NCBI RefSeq assembly: GCF_023674425.1
Contig: NZ_CP098401.1
Coordinates: 2,339,501-2,403,500, forward strand
DNA: 64,000 nucleotides
Source: Sphingomonas donggukensis
GTDB taxonomy: Bacteria; Pseudomonadota; Alphaproteobacteria; Sphingomonadales; Sphingomonadaceae
Direction of reading: 5' to 3'
The translations under genes were made by a program, and so were the position numbers. Below, piece by piece: positions 22,677-31,829 of this stretch. Within the stretch, counting starts at the first letter, position 1, and every line of letters starts with the position of its first letter. Below the pieces are notes generated by a model, which made no database searches, had not been told where the DNA came from, and worked only from the letters and a program-made list of their open reading frames with translations.

Positions 22677-22997
22677 ATGCTCCACACCCGCGATCTGGCT
22701 GGGACCATTGAGGTTGATGGTCTGAAATATGAATGGGCTTTGCAGCGTGAGCCCCAGTGGTGCCACGCAGATGGCTGGCGGGGGATGACTGTTTCGGTGC
22801 GCCAAGCGAACGAACAACGTGAGGCGGTGCTGGAGTTTCCCATGCCGCGGTCCGGCAACGGTTCACCACATCGTAGGCGCCCGCAGATCAACGACGCGAT
22901 TGTCGCGAATTGCGTGCACGCCGCGCTAAAAGCAGGGTGGGAACCGTCTTCTCGCGGGAAAGCTCAAACGTTTATGGTGGACGCAAGCGGCAGCTGA
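22677..22997 (+). CDS. small hypothetical protein of unusual composition
   Basis: 106 residues, no recognised domain, no signal peptide or membrane helix. It contains many Trp, His and Arg (YEWALQREPQWCHADGW; SPHRRRPQIND). Base use is less GC-rich at third positions than neighbours, judged by eye, hinting at recent acquisition. It has a hairpin right before its ATG and no clear ribosome site. The frame is open for 321 nt on the coding strand of the fumarase. A GAAC-type C-terminal segment (IVANCVHAALKAGWEPSSRGK) looks like a globular domain ending. Real gene is likely but unproven. Confidence 0.55.
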   Translation: MLHTRDLAGTIEVDGLKYEWALQREPQWCHADGWRGMTVSVRQANEQREAVLEFPMPRSGNGSPHRRRPQINDAIVANCVHAALKAGWEPSSRGKAQTFMVDASGS

Positions 22998-23015
22998 CGG
23001 GGCGTTAACCGACAC

Positions 23016-23048
23016 AAAAAAAGCGGGCCGTCCTTCCGAACGGCCCGC
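23016..23048 (-). terminator. rho-independent terminator of the outer membrane protein gene
   Basis: Stem GCGGGCCGT (23023-23031) with ACGGCCCGC (23040-23048), then seven T on the minus strand. It lies about 33 nt past the stop at 23081. Confidence 0.92.
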
Positions 23049-23080
23049 CCATTACGCAGTTACAGGATCGGCGAAACCGA

Positions 23081-23692
23081 TCAGAAGTGCGTGATGACAC
23101 CCAGCATCGGGCGAAAGCTGTGGAAGTCGCCGAAGGTCGACACTTCGCCGCGCAGGCGGAAGCCCGAGTTGCCGGTGATGCCGCCCAGGCCGATGTCCTT
23201 CGGGCCGACTTCGAAGCCGGCGCCGTAAGTGACGTCGTTATAGTCGCGGTTGCCGGGCACGCGCTTGGCGAAGTTGACCCACTGGTAGCCGACCTTGCCG
23301 TAGATGAGCCCCGAGTCACCGGCGCGCAGGCCGAAGCGGCCGGCGGCGCCATATTCCCAGTCGATGTCGCCCGACACGCCCTTGGCGACGTTGCCCTCGG
23401 CACCGACGAACACCGGGCCCAGCGGCACGTTCACGCCGGCGACGCCCTGCACCAGGCTGCCGTTCAGCTCGTTGTTGCGGTTGACCTGCGGGATGCCGGC
23501 ACGGTTCGGCTCGCTGTCGAACTGCTCCCAGCCGCCCATGATGCCGAAATACGGCTCGATGCCGAACGCGCGAGTGCCGTCTGGCGCGGTCGCCTCGGTC
23601 GAGGTCGTCTGATCGGCGGGCACGTCCTGCGCGAAAGCGGGGACCGCGAGCGTGGTCGCGGCGAGGACGGCGGCGAGATAAGTCTTGCGCAT
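23081..23692 (-). CDS. outer membrane beta-barrel protein (opacity-like)
   Basis: 203 residues from the ATG at 23692. Signal peptide MRKTYLAAVLAATTLAVP followed by AFAQ, then a mature protein of alternating hydrophobic strands that ends in Phe (GVITHF), the mark of an outer-membrane barrel. Strand-like segments such as GLIYGKVGYQWVNFAKRV and FRLRGEVSTFG resemble small 8-strand porin-like/opacity proteins. Function probably structural or adhesive; unknown. A strong terminator follows, and 267 nt of upstream sequence separates it from the divergent MBL gene. Confidence 0.85.
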   Translation of the reverse strand: MRKTYLAAVLAATTLAVPAFAQDVPADQTTSTEATAPDGTRAFGIEPYFGIMGGWEQFDSEPNRAGIPQVNRNNELNGSLVQGVAGVNVPLGPVFVGAEGNVAKGVSGDIDWEYGAAGRFGLRAGDSGLIYGKVGYQWVNFAKRVPGNRDYNDVTYGAGFEVGPKDIGLGGITGNSGFRLRGEVSTFGDFHSFRPMLGVITHF

Positions 23693-23959
23693 GAAACTGG
23701 TAACCTTGTGTCGTTGATCGAGGCGGGCCGAGCCAATGTGGCAGGCGGCGACCGCGTCGGGACCGGCTGAACACGCCCCGCCCCGCCGGGTTGCACGGCT
23801 CGACGCAATAATCGGAAAGTCCGCGAATCTGTTGCTGCACTGCAACACTTCCTGTCGCGGCGATGAACGAAACCGGGCAGGAACGCGGCAACGGCGCGGC
23901 AGCAGTCGCCCGGAAATCCGCGCTTTGCGGGCGGCGCCGGGCACGCTAGCGAAGGGTCC
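23693..23959. other. divergent intergenic region
   Basis: 267 nt between the opacity-like gene (minus) and the MBL-fold gene (plus). It should hold both promoters. I see a short inverted pair (TTGCTGCACTGCAAC) but no confident operator, RNA or repeat. Confidence 0.5.
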
Positions 23960-25138
23960 ATGATCCTGACCGCGCTGCGCATCGCCGTGACCATCCTGCT
24001 GTGGCTGGCGATCGCCGTCGGGCTGGCGGTGACGATCGTCCCCCACTTCCTCGACCGCGTCTATTACCGCGGCGACGTCAGCGACCATTTCGACGGCGCG
24101 CGCTTCTTCAATCCCGATGGCGACGACACCACCGCCCCGCCGACCGGGGGCAGCCGCGGCGGCTTCTTCTGGCGCTACGTGACCGGCAACGACGGGCGAC
24201 CCGCATGGCCGACGACGGTGCCGGTCGCCGCGGGCAAACCTGCCGCGAGCGTGGCCGGCGACGCGATGGTCGCGACGTGGATCGGCCACGCGACGACGCT
24301 GATCCAGACGCGAGGGGTCAACATCCTGACCGACCCGGTGTGGAGCGAGCGCGCCGGCCCCCTAGGCTTCGGGCCGAAGCGCGTGGCGGCCCCCGGCGTC
24401 GCGCTCGCCGACTTGCCGCGCATCCACGTCGTCCTCATCAGCCACAATCACTACGACCATCTCGACCTCGCCACGCTGAAGGCGCTGTGGCAACGCGATC
24501 GCCCGCTGATCGTCACCGCGCTCGGCAACGACGCGATCCTGCGCTCAGTGGGAATAGAGGCGCAGGCGCTCGATTGGGGCCAGTCGGTGGCGGTCGGCGA
24601 TCCCGCCGCTGCGGTCCGCGTCCACGTCACCCGCAACCATCACTGGGGCAGCCGCTGGTTCGCCGACCGCAATCGTGCCTTGTGGTCGAGCTTCGTGGTC
24701 GCGCTGCCCGGCGGCAACGTCTTCTTCGCCGGCGACACCGGCATGGGCGACGGCAACTGGCCGGTAGAGGCGGCTGCCCTCGGGCCGATCCGCCTGGCGC
24801 TGATCCCGATCGGCGCGTTCCGCTTCGTCCCCGGGCAGATGGTGTCGGGCAGCCACATCGGCCCTATCGACGCGGTCGAGGTGTTCCGCCGGCTGGGCGC
24901 CGCGCGCGCCTTCCCGATCCACTGGGGCACCTTCCGCCTGAGCTACGAGGCGTATGATACGCCGCCCAAGCTGCTGGCGGCGGCGATGCGCTGCACCGGC
25001 CAGAGCGGCTTCGCCCCGGTCGCGATCGGCGTGCCGCAGGTCGTCGCGCCCTATGCCGCGCCCGCCGCAGCGCCCCCGCTGACCCGCGAGGCGCTGGTCG
25101 CCTGCCTCGACACGCCGGCGGTGCGCGCGCTGCAATGA
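23960..25138 (+). CDS. MBL-fold metallohydrolase (RomA/NAPE-PLD-like)
   Basis: 392 residues. An N-terminal hydrophobic helix (about 5-28) anchors it in the inner membrane or acts as a signal. The metallo-beta-lactamase core carries WIGHATTLIQ, the metal site SHNHYDHLD (about 161-169), the second His in RNHHWGSRW, an Asp in FAGDTGMGDG and the late His of HWGTFRLS. This layout resembles L-ascorbate lactonase UlaG/NAPE-PLD-type hydrolases. The substrate is unknown. Its stop overlaps the next gene (ATGA), so they form an operon. Confidence 0.88.
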   Translation: MILTALRIAVTILLWLAIAVGLAVTIVPHFLDRVYYRGDVSDHFDGARFFNPDGDDTTAPPTGGSRGGFFWRYVTGNDGRPAWPTTVPVAAGKPAASVAGDAMVATWIGHATTLIQTRGVNILTDPVWSERAGPLGFGPKRVAAPGVALADLPRIHVVLISHNHYDHLDLATLKALWQRDRPLIVTALGNDAILRSVGIEAQALDWGQSVAVGDPAAAVRVHVTRNHHWGSRWFADRNRALWSSFVVALPGGNVFFAGDTGMGDGNWPVEAAALGPIRLALIPIGAFRFVPGQMVSGSHIGPIDAVEVFRRLGAARAFPIHWGTFRLSYEAYDTPPKLLAAAMRCTGQSGFAPVAIGVPQVVAPYAAPAAAPPLTREALVACLDTPAVRALQ

Positions 25139-25554
25139 GCGGCACGGGCGCCTGGTACGTCGCCTCGATCGACCGCGCCGGCCATGCCCTGATCGCCGGT
25201 GGCGCGCTCGGCGGGGCGGCGATCACCGCGCTGTTCGCGAACGGCGGCGCGCACGGAATCGCGGCGCTTGCCCTGACATGGCTGCTGGCGAGCCTCGCCA
25301 CGACGGTCGCCATCGTCGCGGTCGCCGGCATCCCGTGGCTGTTCCTCCACCGCGCCAATCGCCGCGGGCCCGGCGCGGCGGCCCTCACCGGCTTCGCGCT
25401 GGCGCTCGGCATCGCCGCGCTCGTCCAGCTGCCTGCGGCCCCGCTCGACCGCTACCGGCTCGCCAGCGCGCTCCTCACCGGCCTTGCGCCCGCCCTCCTG
25501 GCCGCCGCGATCGGCATGGCCATGCACCGCATCGCCTACCGCCGCCTGCTCTAA
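25135..25554 (+). CDS. small integral membrane protein
   Basis: 139 residues with four predicted membrane helices (about 18-38, 42-65, 80-95, 112-131), rich in Ala and Gly, and short basic cytoplasmic ends. No domain recognised. The ATG overlaps the stop of the MBL-fold hydrolase gene, so co-translation is likely and it may serve that enzyme, but there is no direct evidence. Followed by 173 nt leading to dnaK. Confidence 0.7.
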   Translation: MSGTGAWYVASIDRAGHALIAGGALGGAAITALFANGGAHGIAALALTWLLASLATTVAIVAVAGIPWLFLHRANRRGPGAAALTGFALALGIAALVQLPAAPLDRYRLASALLTGLAPALLAAAIGMAMHRIAYRRLL

Positions 25555-25604
25555 GGCGCTCCCACCTCGGGAAAAACTTGCGATCGGCGGCCTCGCCGGC
25601 AACC

Positions 25605-25632
25605 CTTGCGACCAAGCGCACCCCACCTATAT
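25605..25632 (+). promoter_or_regulatory. probable sigma-32 promoter of dnaK
   Basis: CTTG at 25605-25608 and CCTATAT at 25626-25632, 17 nt apart, match the alphaproteobacterial heat-shock form CTTG-N17-CYTATNT. It lies about 95 nt before the dnaK ATG. Heat induction of dnaK is expected. Confidence 0.75.
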
Positions 25633-25727
25633 CGCGGCGGTAACTGCGGTGCGGGCAGCTTTCCCAAAAGGTTCCCGCGCCGTGCGATTTCAATTGTTCG
25701 AGAACCCTGGGGGTACAGGCAGAAACT

Positions 25728-27638
25728 ATGGCAAAAGTGATCGGCATCGACCTTGGCACGACCAACAGCTGCGTAGCTGTGATGGAGGGCGGCAAGCCCA
25801 AGGTGATCGAGAATGCGGAAGGCGCGCGCACCACGCCGTCGATCGTCGCCTTCGCCAAGGATGGCGAGCGGCTGGTCGGCCAGCCGGCGAAGCGCCAGGC
25901 GGTGACCAACGGCGACAACACGATCTTCGCGGTGAAGCGCCTGATCGGCCGCCGCTTCGACGATCCCGTGACCAAGAAGGATACCGAGCTGGTCCCGTAC
26001 ACCATCGTGCGCGGCTCGAACGGCGATGCATGGGTGAAGGCCGGCGGCGAGGATTATTCGCCGTCGCAGATCAGCGCCTTCACGCTCCAGAAGATGAAGG
26101 AAACCGCCGAGGCGTATCTCGGCGAGACGGTGACCCAGGCGGTCATCACCGTGCCGGCGTATTTCAACGACGCCCAGCGTCAGGCGACCAAGGACGCCGG
26201 CAAGATCGCCGGCCTGGAAGTGCTGCGCATCATCAACGAGCCGACCGCGGCGGCGCTGGCGTACGGCCTCGAGAAGGACACCAACAAGACGATCGCGGTC
26301 TATGACCTTGGCGGCGGTACGTTCGACATCTCGATCCTCGAGATCGGCGATGGCGTGTTCGAGGTGAAGGCGACCAACGGCGACACCTTCCTGGGCGGCG
26401 AGGATTTCGACGCCAAGATCGTCCAGTACCTTGCCGACGAGTTCAAGAAGGCCGAGGGCATCGACCTGACCAAGGACAAGCTCGCCCTCCAGCGCCTGAA
26501 GGAAGCCGCGGAAAAGGCCAAGATCGAGCTGTCGTCGGCAGCCTCGACCGAGGTCAACCTGCCCTTCATCACTGCCGACCAGAACGGCCCCAAGCACCTC
26601 GTCAAGGCGATCACTCGCGCCGACCTGGAAAAGCTGGTCGAGGATCTGGTCAAGCGCACGCTCGAGCCCTGCAAGAAGGCGCTGGCCGACGCTGGCCTCA
26701 AGGCCGACGCGATCGATGAGGTCGTTCTGGTCGGCGGCATGACCCGCATGCCGCGCGTCCGCGACGTCGTGAAGGACTTCTTCGGCAAGGAGCCGCACAC
26801 CGGCGTGAACCCGGATGAGGTCGTCGCGATCGGCGCCGCGATCCAGGCCGGCGTGCTGCAGGGCGACGTGAAGGACGTGCTGCTGCTCGACGTGACGCCG
26901 CTGTCGCTCGGCATCGAGACGCTGGGCGGCGTGTTCACGCGCATGATCGACCGCAACACGACGATCCCGACCAAGAAGTCGCAGACCTATTCGACCGCGG
27001 ACGACAACCAGCAGGCGGTCACCATCCGCGTGTTCCAGGGCGAGCGCGAGATGGCGGCGGACAACAAGCTGCTCGGCCAGTTCGACCTTGTCGGCATCCC
27101 GTCCGCCCCGCGCGGCGTGCCGCAGATCGAGGTCACGTTCGACATCGATGCGAACGGCCTGGTCAACGTGTCCGCCAAGGACAAGGGCACCGGCAAGGAG
27201 CAGCAGATCCGCATCCAGGCGAGCGGTGGTCTGTCCGACGCCGACATCGACCAGATGGTGAAGGATGCCGAGGCGTTCGCCGACGAGGACAAGAAGCGTC
27301 GTGCCTCTGCCGAGGCGAAGAACAACGCCGAGAGCCTGATCCACACGACGGAGCGCCAGCTTGCCGAGCACGGCGACAACGTCGAGCCTGCCCTGAAGTC
27401 CGAGATCGAGGCGGCGGTCGCCGAAGCCAAGACCGCGGTCGAGGGCGGCGACGCCGATGCCATGACCGATAAGAGCCAGGCGCTGGCGCAGGTCGCGATG
27501 AAGCTCGGCCAGGCGATCTACGAGAAGCAGCAGGCGGCGGATGCTTCCCCCGCTGCCGACGGTGCCGCAGCGGACGCGCCGCAGGAAGACGTCGTCGATG
27601 CCGAATTCTCGGACGTGGACGACAACCAGAAGGCCTGA
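25728..27638 (+). CDS. dnaK: chaperone protein DnaK (Hsp70)
   Basis: 636 residues, standard length. The ATPase domain carries the phosphate loop [14 protein letters not shown] at the start and the second phosphate motif [13 protein letters not shown] near 195. The substrate-binding domain begins after [14 protein letters not shown] (about 385), and the C-terminus ends in acidic residues with [11 protein letters not shown], the usual DnaK tail. It refolds proteins in the cytoplasm with DnaJ and GrpE. A sigma-32-like promoter precedes it; a 110-nt structured spacer separates it from dnaJ. Confidence 0.97.
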   Translation: MAKVIGIDLGTTNSCVAVMEGGKPKVIENAEGARTTPSIVAFAKDGERLVGQPAKRQAVTNGDNTIFAVKRLIGRRFDDPVTKKDTELVPYTIVRGSNGDAWVKAGGEDYSPSQISAFTLQKMKETAEAYLGETVTQAVITVPAYFNDAQRQATKDAGKIAGLEVLRIINEPTAAALAYGLEKDTNKTIAVYDLGGGTFDISILEIGDGVFEVKATNGDTFLGGEDFDAKIVQYLADEFKKAEGIDLTKDKLALQRLKEAAEKAKIELSSAASTEVNLPFITADQNGPKHLVKAITRADLEKLVEDLVKRTLEPCKKALADAGLKADAIDEVVLVGGMTRMPRVRDVVKDFFGKEPHTGVNPDEVVAIGAAIQAGVLQGDVKDVLLLDVTPLSLGIETLGGVFTRMIDRNTTIPTKKSQTYSTADDNQQAVTIRVFQGEREMAADNKLLGQFDLVGIPSAPRGVPQIEVTFDIDANGLVNVSAKDKGTGKEQQIRIQASGGLSDADIDQMVKDAEAFADEDKKRRASAEAKNNAESLIHTTERQLAEHGDNVEPALKSEIEAAVAEAKTAVEGGDADAMTDKSQALAQVAMKLGQAIYEKQQAADASPAADGAAADAPQEDVVDAEFSDVDDNQKA

Positions 27639-27647
27639 CCTGTGTAC

Positions 27648-27726
27648 CGCAACCGTCATTTCGCGGGCGTGGCGCTCCACGAAGACCGACTTCGTGAGCG
27701 TCGCCTGCCCGGACGTGGCGGTTGCG
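27648..27726 (+). other. nested inverted repeats between dnaK and dnaJ
   Basis: Outer CGCAACCG (27648-27655) pairs with CGGTTGCG (27719-27726); inside, CACGAAG-ACCGA-CTTCGTG (27678-27696) is a perfect 7-bp hairpin extended by GCT/AGC across one bulged base. No T-run follows. It may set dnaJ level relative to dnaK by processing or attenuation (inference). Confidence 0.5.
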
Positions 27727-27748
27727 CCGTTTTGGGCGGGGGCCCTGC

Positions 27749-28873
27749 ATGACCACCGAAGTCGATTATTACGAGCTGCTCGAATGCACGCGCACCGCGG
27801 ACGACGCCACGATCAAGGCGTCGTACCGCAAGCTCGCCATGAAATATCACCCCGACAAGAACGGCGGGTGCAAGGATCACGAGGCGAAGTTCAAGGCGGT
27901 CAGCGAAGCCTATGACTGCCTGAAGGACCCGCAGAAGCGCGCCGCCTACGACCGGTTCGGCCACGCCGCGTTCAAGAACGGCGGGCAGGGCGGCTTCGGC
28001 GGTGGCGGCTCGGGCGATTTCGGTGGCTTCTCCGACATCTTCGAAAGCGTGTTCGGCGAATTCATGGGCGGCGGGCGCGGCGGCCCGCAGCAGCAGCGCC
28101 GCGGCGCCGACATGCGCTACGACCTCGAAATCACGCTCGACGACGCCTTCCACGGCAAGTCGGACGAGATCACCGTCGACGTCTCCAGCCTGTGCGAGAC
28201 CTGCGAGGGTTCGGGCGCGACGCCGGGCACCGGCACGCGCGCCTGCGCATTGTGCAACGGCCACGGCAAGGTCCGCTCGCAGCAGGGCCCGTTCGTTTTC
28301 GAACGCGCGTGTCCGGGCTGCAACGGCGCCGGCGCGGTCATCACCGATCCGTGCACCAAATGCCGCGGCGAGGGCCGGGTCGACACCACCCGCACCATCC
28401 CGTTCGAGATTCCGCCCGGCGTCGATCACGGCACGAAGCTGCGCCTGCAGGGCCGCGGCGAAGCCGGCGCGCGCGGCGCGCCCCCCGGCGATCTCTACAT
28501 CTTCCTGCACGTCAAGAAGCACGCGATTTTCGCCCGGGAGGGCACGACGCTGTTCGCGCGCGCGCCGATCAGCTTCACCACCGCAGCACTGGGCGGCGAG
28601 ATCGAGCTGCCTGGCTTCGACGGCGACACCCACACCATCCGGATCGCCCCCGGCACGCAGGGCGGCCGCGAACTGCGCCAGCGCGGCCTCGGCATGCCGG
28701 TCCTCCAAGGCCGCGGCCGCGGCGACCTGGTCGTGCGCATCGACGTCGAAATGCCGACCCGCCTGAGCGCCAAACAGCGCGAGCTGCTGGAAGCGTTCCG
28801 CGAAACCGAAACCGGCGAGGAATGCCCGGAAAGCACCGGCTTCTTCGCGAAGATCAAGGCGGCGCTGGGGTAG
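27749..28873 (+). CDS. dnaJ: chaperone protein DnaJ (Hsp40)
   Basis: 374 residues. J domain with the HPD motif (KYHPDKNGG) near residue 32, then a Gly/Phe-rich linker (GGQGGFGGGGSGDFGGF), four CxxCxGxG zinc repeats (CETCEGSG, CALCNGHG, CPGCNGAG, CTKCRGEG) and the C-terminal substrate-binding beta domains. It delivers substrates to DnaK and stimulates its ATPase. The ATG at 27749 fits the family; nine extra in-frame codons upstream lack homology. It stops 25 nt before a family-A repeat. Confidence 0.96.
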   Translation: MTTEVDYYELLECTRTADDATIKASYRKLAMKYHPDKNGGCKDHEAKFKAVSEAYDCLKDPQKRAAYDRFGHAAFKNGGQGGFGGGGSGDFGGFSDIFESVFGEFMGGGRGGPQQQRRGADMRYDLEITLDDAFHGKSDEITVDVSSLCETCEGSGATPGTGTRACALCNGHGKVRSQQGPFVFERACPGCNGAGAVITDPCTKCRGEGRVDTTRTIPFEIPPGVDHGTKLRLQGRGEAGARGAPPGDLYIFLHVKKHAIFAREGTTLFARAPISFTTAALGGEIELPGFDGDTHTIRIAPGTQGGRELRQRGLGMPVLQGRGRGDLVVRIDVEMPTRLSAKQRELLEAFRETETGEECPESTGFFAKIKAALG

Positions 28874-28897
28874 GGGTTGTCGTCCCCCAACCCCCAA

Positions 28898-29039
28898 CCG
28901 TTCGCTTCGAGTAGCGATCGAGCCTGTCGAGAGCGCGTATCGAGAAGGCCTCTCTCCGGGCACCCACCTCTCGATACGGCGTCTCGACAAGCCTGTCTCG
29001 AGCGTGTCGAGAGGCTCGACGCCTACTCGAGGCGAACGG
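28898..29039. repeat. dispersed palindromic repeat, family A, copy 2
   Basis: Arms CCGTTCGCTTCGAGTAG (28898-28914) and CTACTCGAGGCGAACGG (29023-29039) pair over 16 of 17 positions. The 142-nt element contains further nested arms (CGTATCGAGA / TCTCGATACG and TCTCGACAAG-type units). It lies between dnaJ and the symporter gene and may act as the dnaJ transcript end. Confidence 0.8.
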
Positions 29040-29150
29040 ATTAAGGAGGGGGAGGCCAGAGTGCGTTGCGCGGCGACCCAACACCCACCATTGCACTCCC
29101 CACCCACCGCGCCATAACCGGCGCATGATCGCCGCCACCCGCGCCCGCCC

Positions 29151-30467
29151 ATGACCCGCCTTGCCCGCGCGTGGTTCGCGATACCGCTCTGGCGCCGCGT
29201 CGTCGGGGGGCTGGTGATCGGCGTGCTCATCGGCACGCTCGCCCCGGCCATCGCCCCTTTCGTCCAGGTCTTCGGCGACCTGTTCGTTCGCGCGATCCGC
29301 ATGCTGGTCGTGCCGATCGTGCTGGTTACGATCGCCGCGGGCATCACCGCGCTCGGCGATGTGCGCAGGCTCGGCGCGGTCGGAGGCCGGACGATCCTGC
29401 TCTTCGCGACGACCACGCTCATCGCAGTCAGCGTCGGCATGGCGGCGGGGTTGATCGTGCAGCCGGGCGCCGGCGCCGCGCTCGCCGGGGTCGCACCGCA
29501 TGCGCTCGGCAAGCCGGTCACCCCGTACGAACAGCTCGTCGGCATCGTCCCCCTCAACATCGTCGATGCGCTGGCCAAGGGCGACATGCTCGCGATCATC
29601 TTCACCGCGGTGCTGCTCGGCGTCGGCACGCTGGCGGCGGGCGAGGCGGGGCGCCCGGTCGCGCGGCTGCTGGAGGGGTTGTCCGCGGTCCTGTTCCGCA
29701 TCGTCGGCATCGTCATGGAGGTGACCCCGCTCGGCGTGATGGCGCTGATCGCCAATGCCATCGCCACCGCAGGGCTCGGTGTGTTCGTCACGGTCGGCTG
29801 GCTCGCGCTCTGCGTCGTCGCCGCCTCGCTGTTCCAGATGGCGGTCATCCACAGCGCGGTGCTGCGCCTTGTCGCGCGCCTGCCGGTGCTGCCGTTCTTC
29901 CGCGGGATCGTCGATGCGCTGGCCGTCGCCTTTTCGACCGCGTCGTCGTCGGCGACGCTGCCGGTCGCGCTGCGGGTCGCCGAGACGCGGCTGGGGGTCG
30001 ACCGCGCCATCGCCTCGACCGTGCTGCCGCTCGGCGCCAGCATCGGCAAGGACGGCACCGCGCTCTACGTCGGCTTGCTCGGCCAGTTCGCATTGCAGGC
30101 GCTCGGCATCGTTCCCGACGGCACGATGTTGGCGATCATGCTCGCGACGGGGGCGCTTGCCGCATTCGGCACCGCGCCGGTCCCCTCCGCCTCGCTGTTC
30201 ATGCTCGCGGCGATGCTCGGCGCGGTCGGCGTGTCGCCCGAACAGACCGCGCTGGTTGTCGGGCTGGTCCTGCCGTTCGACCGGTTGCTCGACATGACCC
30301 GCACGGTGCCGAGCGCGAGCGCGAACCTGACCGTCGCGACGACGGTGGCGCGGATGCAGGGCGCACTGGACGAGGCCGCCTATCGCAGCGGCGGCTCAGC
30401 CGAGGGGATTGCGACGGACCGCGCGCACGATGCCCCAGCCGATCAAGCCCGCCAGCAGCAGGTATAG
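29151..30467 (+). CDS. dicarboxylate/amino acid:cation symporter (SDF family)
   Basis: 438 residues with about eight membrane helices plus two re-entrant loops, as in DctA/GltP. Characteristic segments are MLVVPIVLVTIAAGI near 49, the Ser-rich hairpin AFSTASSSATLPVAL near 263, and LPLGASIGKDGTALY near 285. It couples uptake of C4-dicarboxylates or acidic amino acids to Na+ or H+ flow in the inner membrane. The 3' end overlaps the convergent membrane-protein gene by 72 nt. ATG preceded by weak ribosome-binding sequence. Confidence 0.92.
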   Translation: MTRLARAWFAIPLWRRVVGGLVIGVLIGTLAPAIAPFVQVFGDLFVRAIRMLVVPIVLVTIAAGITALGDVRRLGAVGGRTILLFATTTLIAVSVGMAAGLIVQPGAGAALAGVAPHALGKPVTPYEQLVGIVPLNIVDALAKGDMLAIIFTAVLLGVGTLAAGEAGRPVARLLEGLSAVLFRIVGIVMEVTPLGVMALIANAIATAGLGVFVTVGWLALCVVAASLFQMAVIHSAVLRLVARLPVLPFFRGIVDALAVAFSTASSSATLPVALRVAETRLGVDRAIASTVLPLGASIGKDGTALYVGLLGQFALQALGIVPDGTMLAIMLATGALAAFGTAPVPSASLFMLAAMLGAVGVSPEQTALVVGLVLPFDRLLDMTRTVPSASANLTVATTVARMQGALDEAAYRSGGSAEGIATDRAHDAPADQARQQQV

Positions 30468-31829
30468 CGCCAGCCCCTGCCACACGCCCCAGCCGAGCCA
30501 TTCGCTGGGGAACGTCCGCAGCTGGCCCTTCAGGAACCGGTCGCCGATGACGTCGCTGAACAGCGGGAAGCGCCCCTGCCCGCCGCTCACGATCTCGGCC
30601 GCGGCGATCGTCAGGTTGATGGCGACCGACACCACCAGCAGCGCGAGCGCCGCGCCGCGCTCCAGTCCGCTCCGCGCCGCCGCCCACGCCGGGCCGAGCC
30701 CGAGCGCAAGGAAAGCAATTCCCGGCACCGCATGCCGCGGCCCGGTCGAATTGCCGCCGTCCCAATAGACGTAGGACGCGTTGTACACGAACAGCGCCAC
30801 CGTCCCCGCCACCGCCAGCCAGCCGATGTCGCGCGTCGCCGGCGCGCGGATCAGCCGCACCACCCCCGCGACCGCCAGCAGCAGCACCGGCGCGACCCAG
30901 ATCATCCCCCGCCGCCCGCCGACCAGTATCTCGTAGAGCACCCAAGGCTTTGGATAGGTCAGCCCGAACAGCCCCTGGTTCATGCCGTCGAACCCGACCA
31001 CGCCCTGATACCCAAGGCGAAACAGCGTGCCGAACGCGAAGAGATTATACGCCGCCAGCACCGCCAGCATCGCCACCGCCGGGATCGCCGCCGCGAGCAT
31101 CGCGCGGGCGCGCTCCGCCGCCGGGTACCGCCACAGTCGGAGGAGCGCCCACACCCCGATCACCGCGCCACCGATGACCGCCGGATATTCCACCACGATC
31201 GCCCAGCCGAGCGCCGCCCCGGCGACCGCGGCGTGACGCCATGACGCCCGCGCGCCGCCTGTTCCGCGCCACACCGCCCAGATCGCGATGGCATAAAGCG
31301 CGGCGACCGGCGCGTGGCCGAACAGGCTGGTCGACCATCCCCACATCGGCGTACCGAGCGCAAAGCCGATCGCCGCAAATGCGCCCGCGCCGTTCGACCC
31401 GCCGAGGCTCGCCCCCATCAGGAACACGCACACCGCCGCCAGCGCGATCAGCAGCGCCGCCCCGCTCGCCGTCGCCAGCCGCAGCCGCGCGCGCATGAAC
31501 CGGTCGGAGGCGGGATCGTAGATCGCCAGCGACCGCGTGGCTCCTCGCGTGCCGCTCGCCCGGTCGGCCAGCCACACCGCGGGCAGCGCCATCAGCGTGA
31601 CGCCCGGCGCCTTGTCGAGATAGACGTGGCCGTCGAACGCCGCCTTGTCGATCGTCAGCGCGGCGTATTGATCGATCGTGGCATCGCCCTCCTCGACGAT
31701 CGAGAACGCCGCGAACAGCCGCGTCGAATTGTTCGGATTCCATTCCCACGAACCGAACCACGCGCATGACAGCCACACGAGCGCGAAGATCAGCGCGGCC
31801 AGCCGCCCCCGCGGCGTCGCCACGCTCAC
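30396..31829 (-). CDS. polytopic membrane protein, glycosyltransferase-39-like
   Basis: 477 residues from a GTG at 31829 that overlaps the stop of the preceding DUF2306-like gene (GTGA). It has about ten to twelve hydrophobic helices, with a soluble first loop containing NPNNSTRLFAAFSIVEEG and DKAPG, the latter like the DKPP-type acidic motif of membrane mannosyl/arabinosyl transferases. An end segment YVYWDGGNSTGPRHAVPG resembles that class. This suggests transfer of sugars from a polyprenyl donor, but similarity is weak. Start upstream of 31829 is excluded by the frame of the neighbouring gene. Overlaps the symporter gene end by 72 nt. Confidence 0.7.
   Translation of the reverse strand: MSVATPRGRLAALIFALVWLSCAWFGSWEWNPNNSTRLFAAFSIVEEGDATIDQYAALTIDKAAFDGHVYLDKAPGVTLMALPAVWLADRASGTRGATRSLAIYDPASDRFMRARLRLATASGAALLIALAAVCVFLMGASLGGSNGAGAFAAIGFALGTPMWGWSTSLFGHAPVAALYAIAIWAVWRGTGGARASWRHAAVAGAALGWAIVVEYPAVIGGAVIGVWALLRLWRYPAAERARAMLAAAIPAVAMLAVLAAYNLFAFGTLFRLGYQGVVGFDGMNQGLFGLTYPKPWVLYEILVGGRRGMIWVAPVLLLAVAGVVRLIRAPATRDIGWLAVAGTVALFVYNASYVYWDGGNSTGPRHAVPGIAFLALGLGPAWAAARSGLERGAALALLVVSVAINLTIAAAEIVSGGQGRFPLFSDVIGDRFLKGQLRTFPSEWLGWGVWQGLALYLLLAGLIGWGIVRAVRRNPLG

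Noticed and set aside
23693..24289. Upstream extension of the opacity-like gene to 24289
   Set aside because: The extension lies opposite the MBL-fold gene and would place the signal peptide in the middle of the protein.
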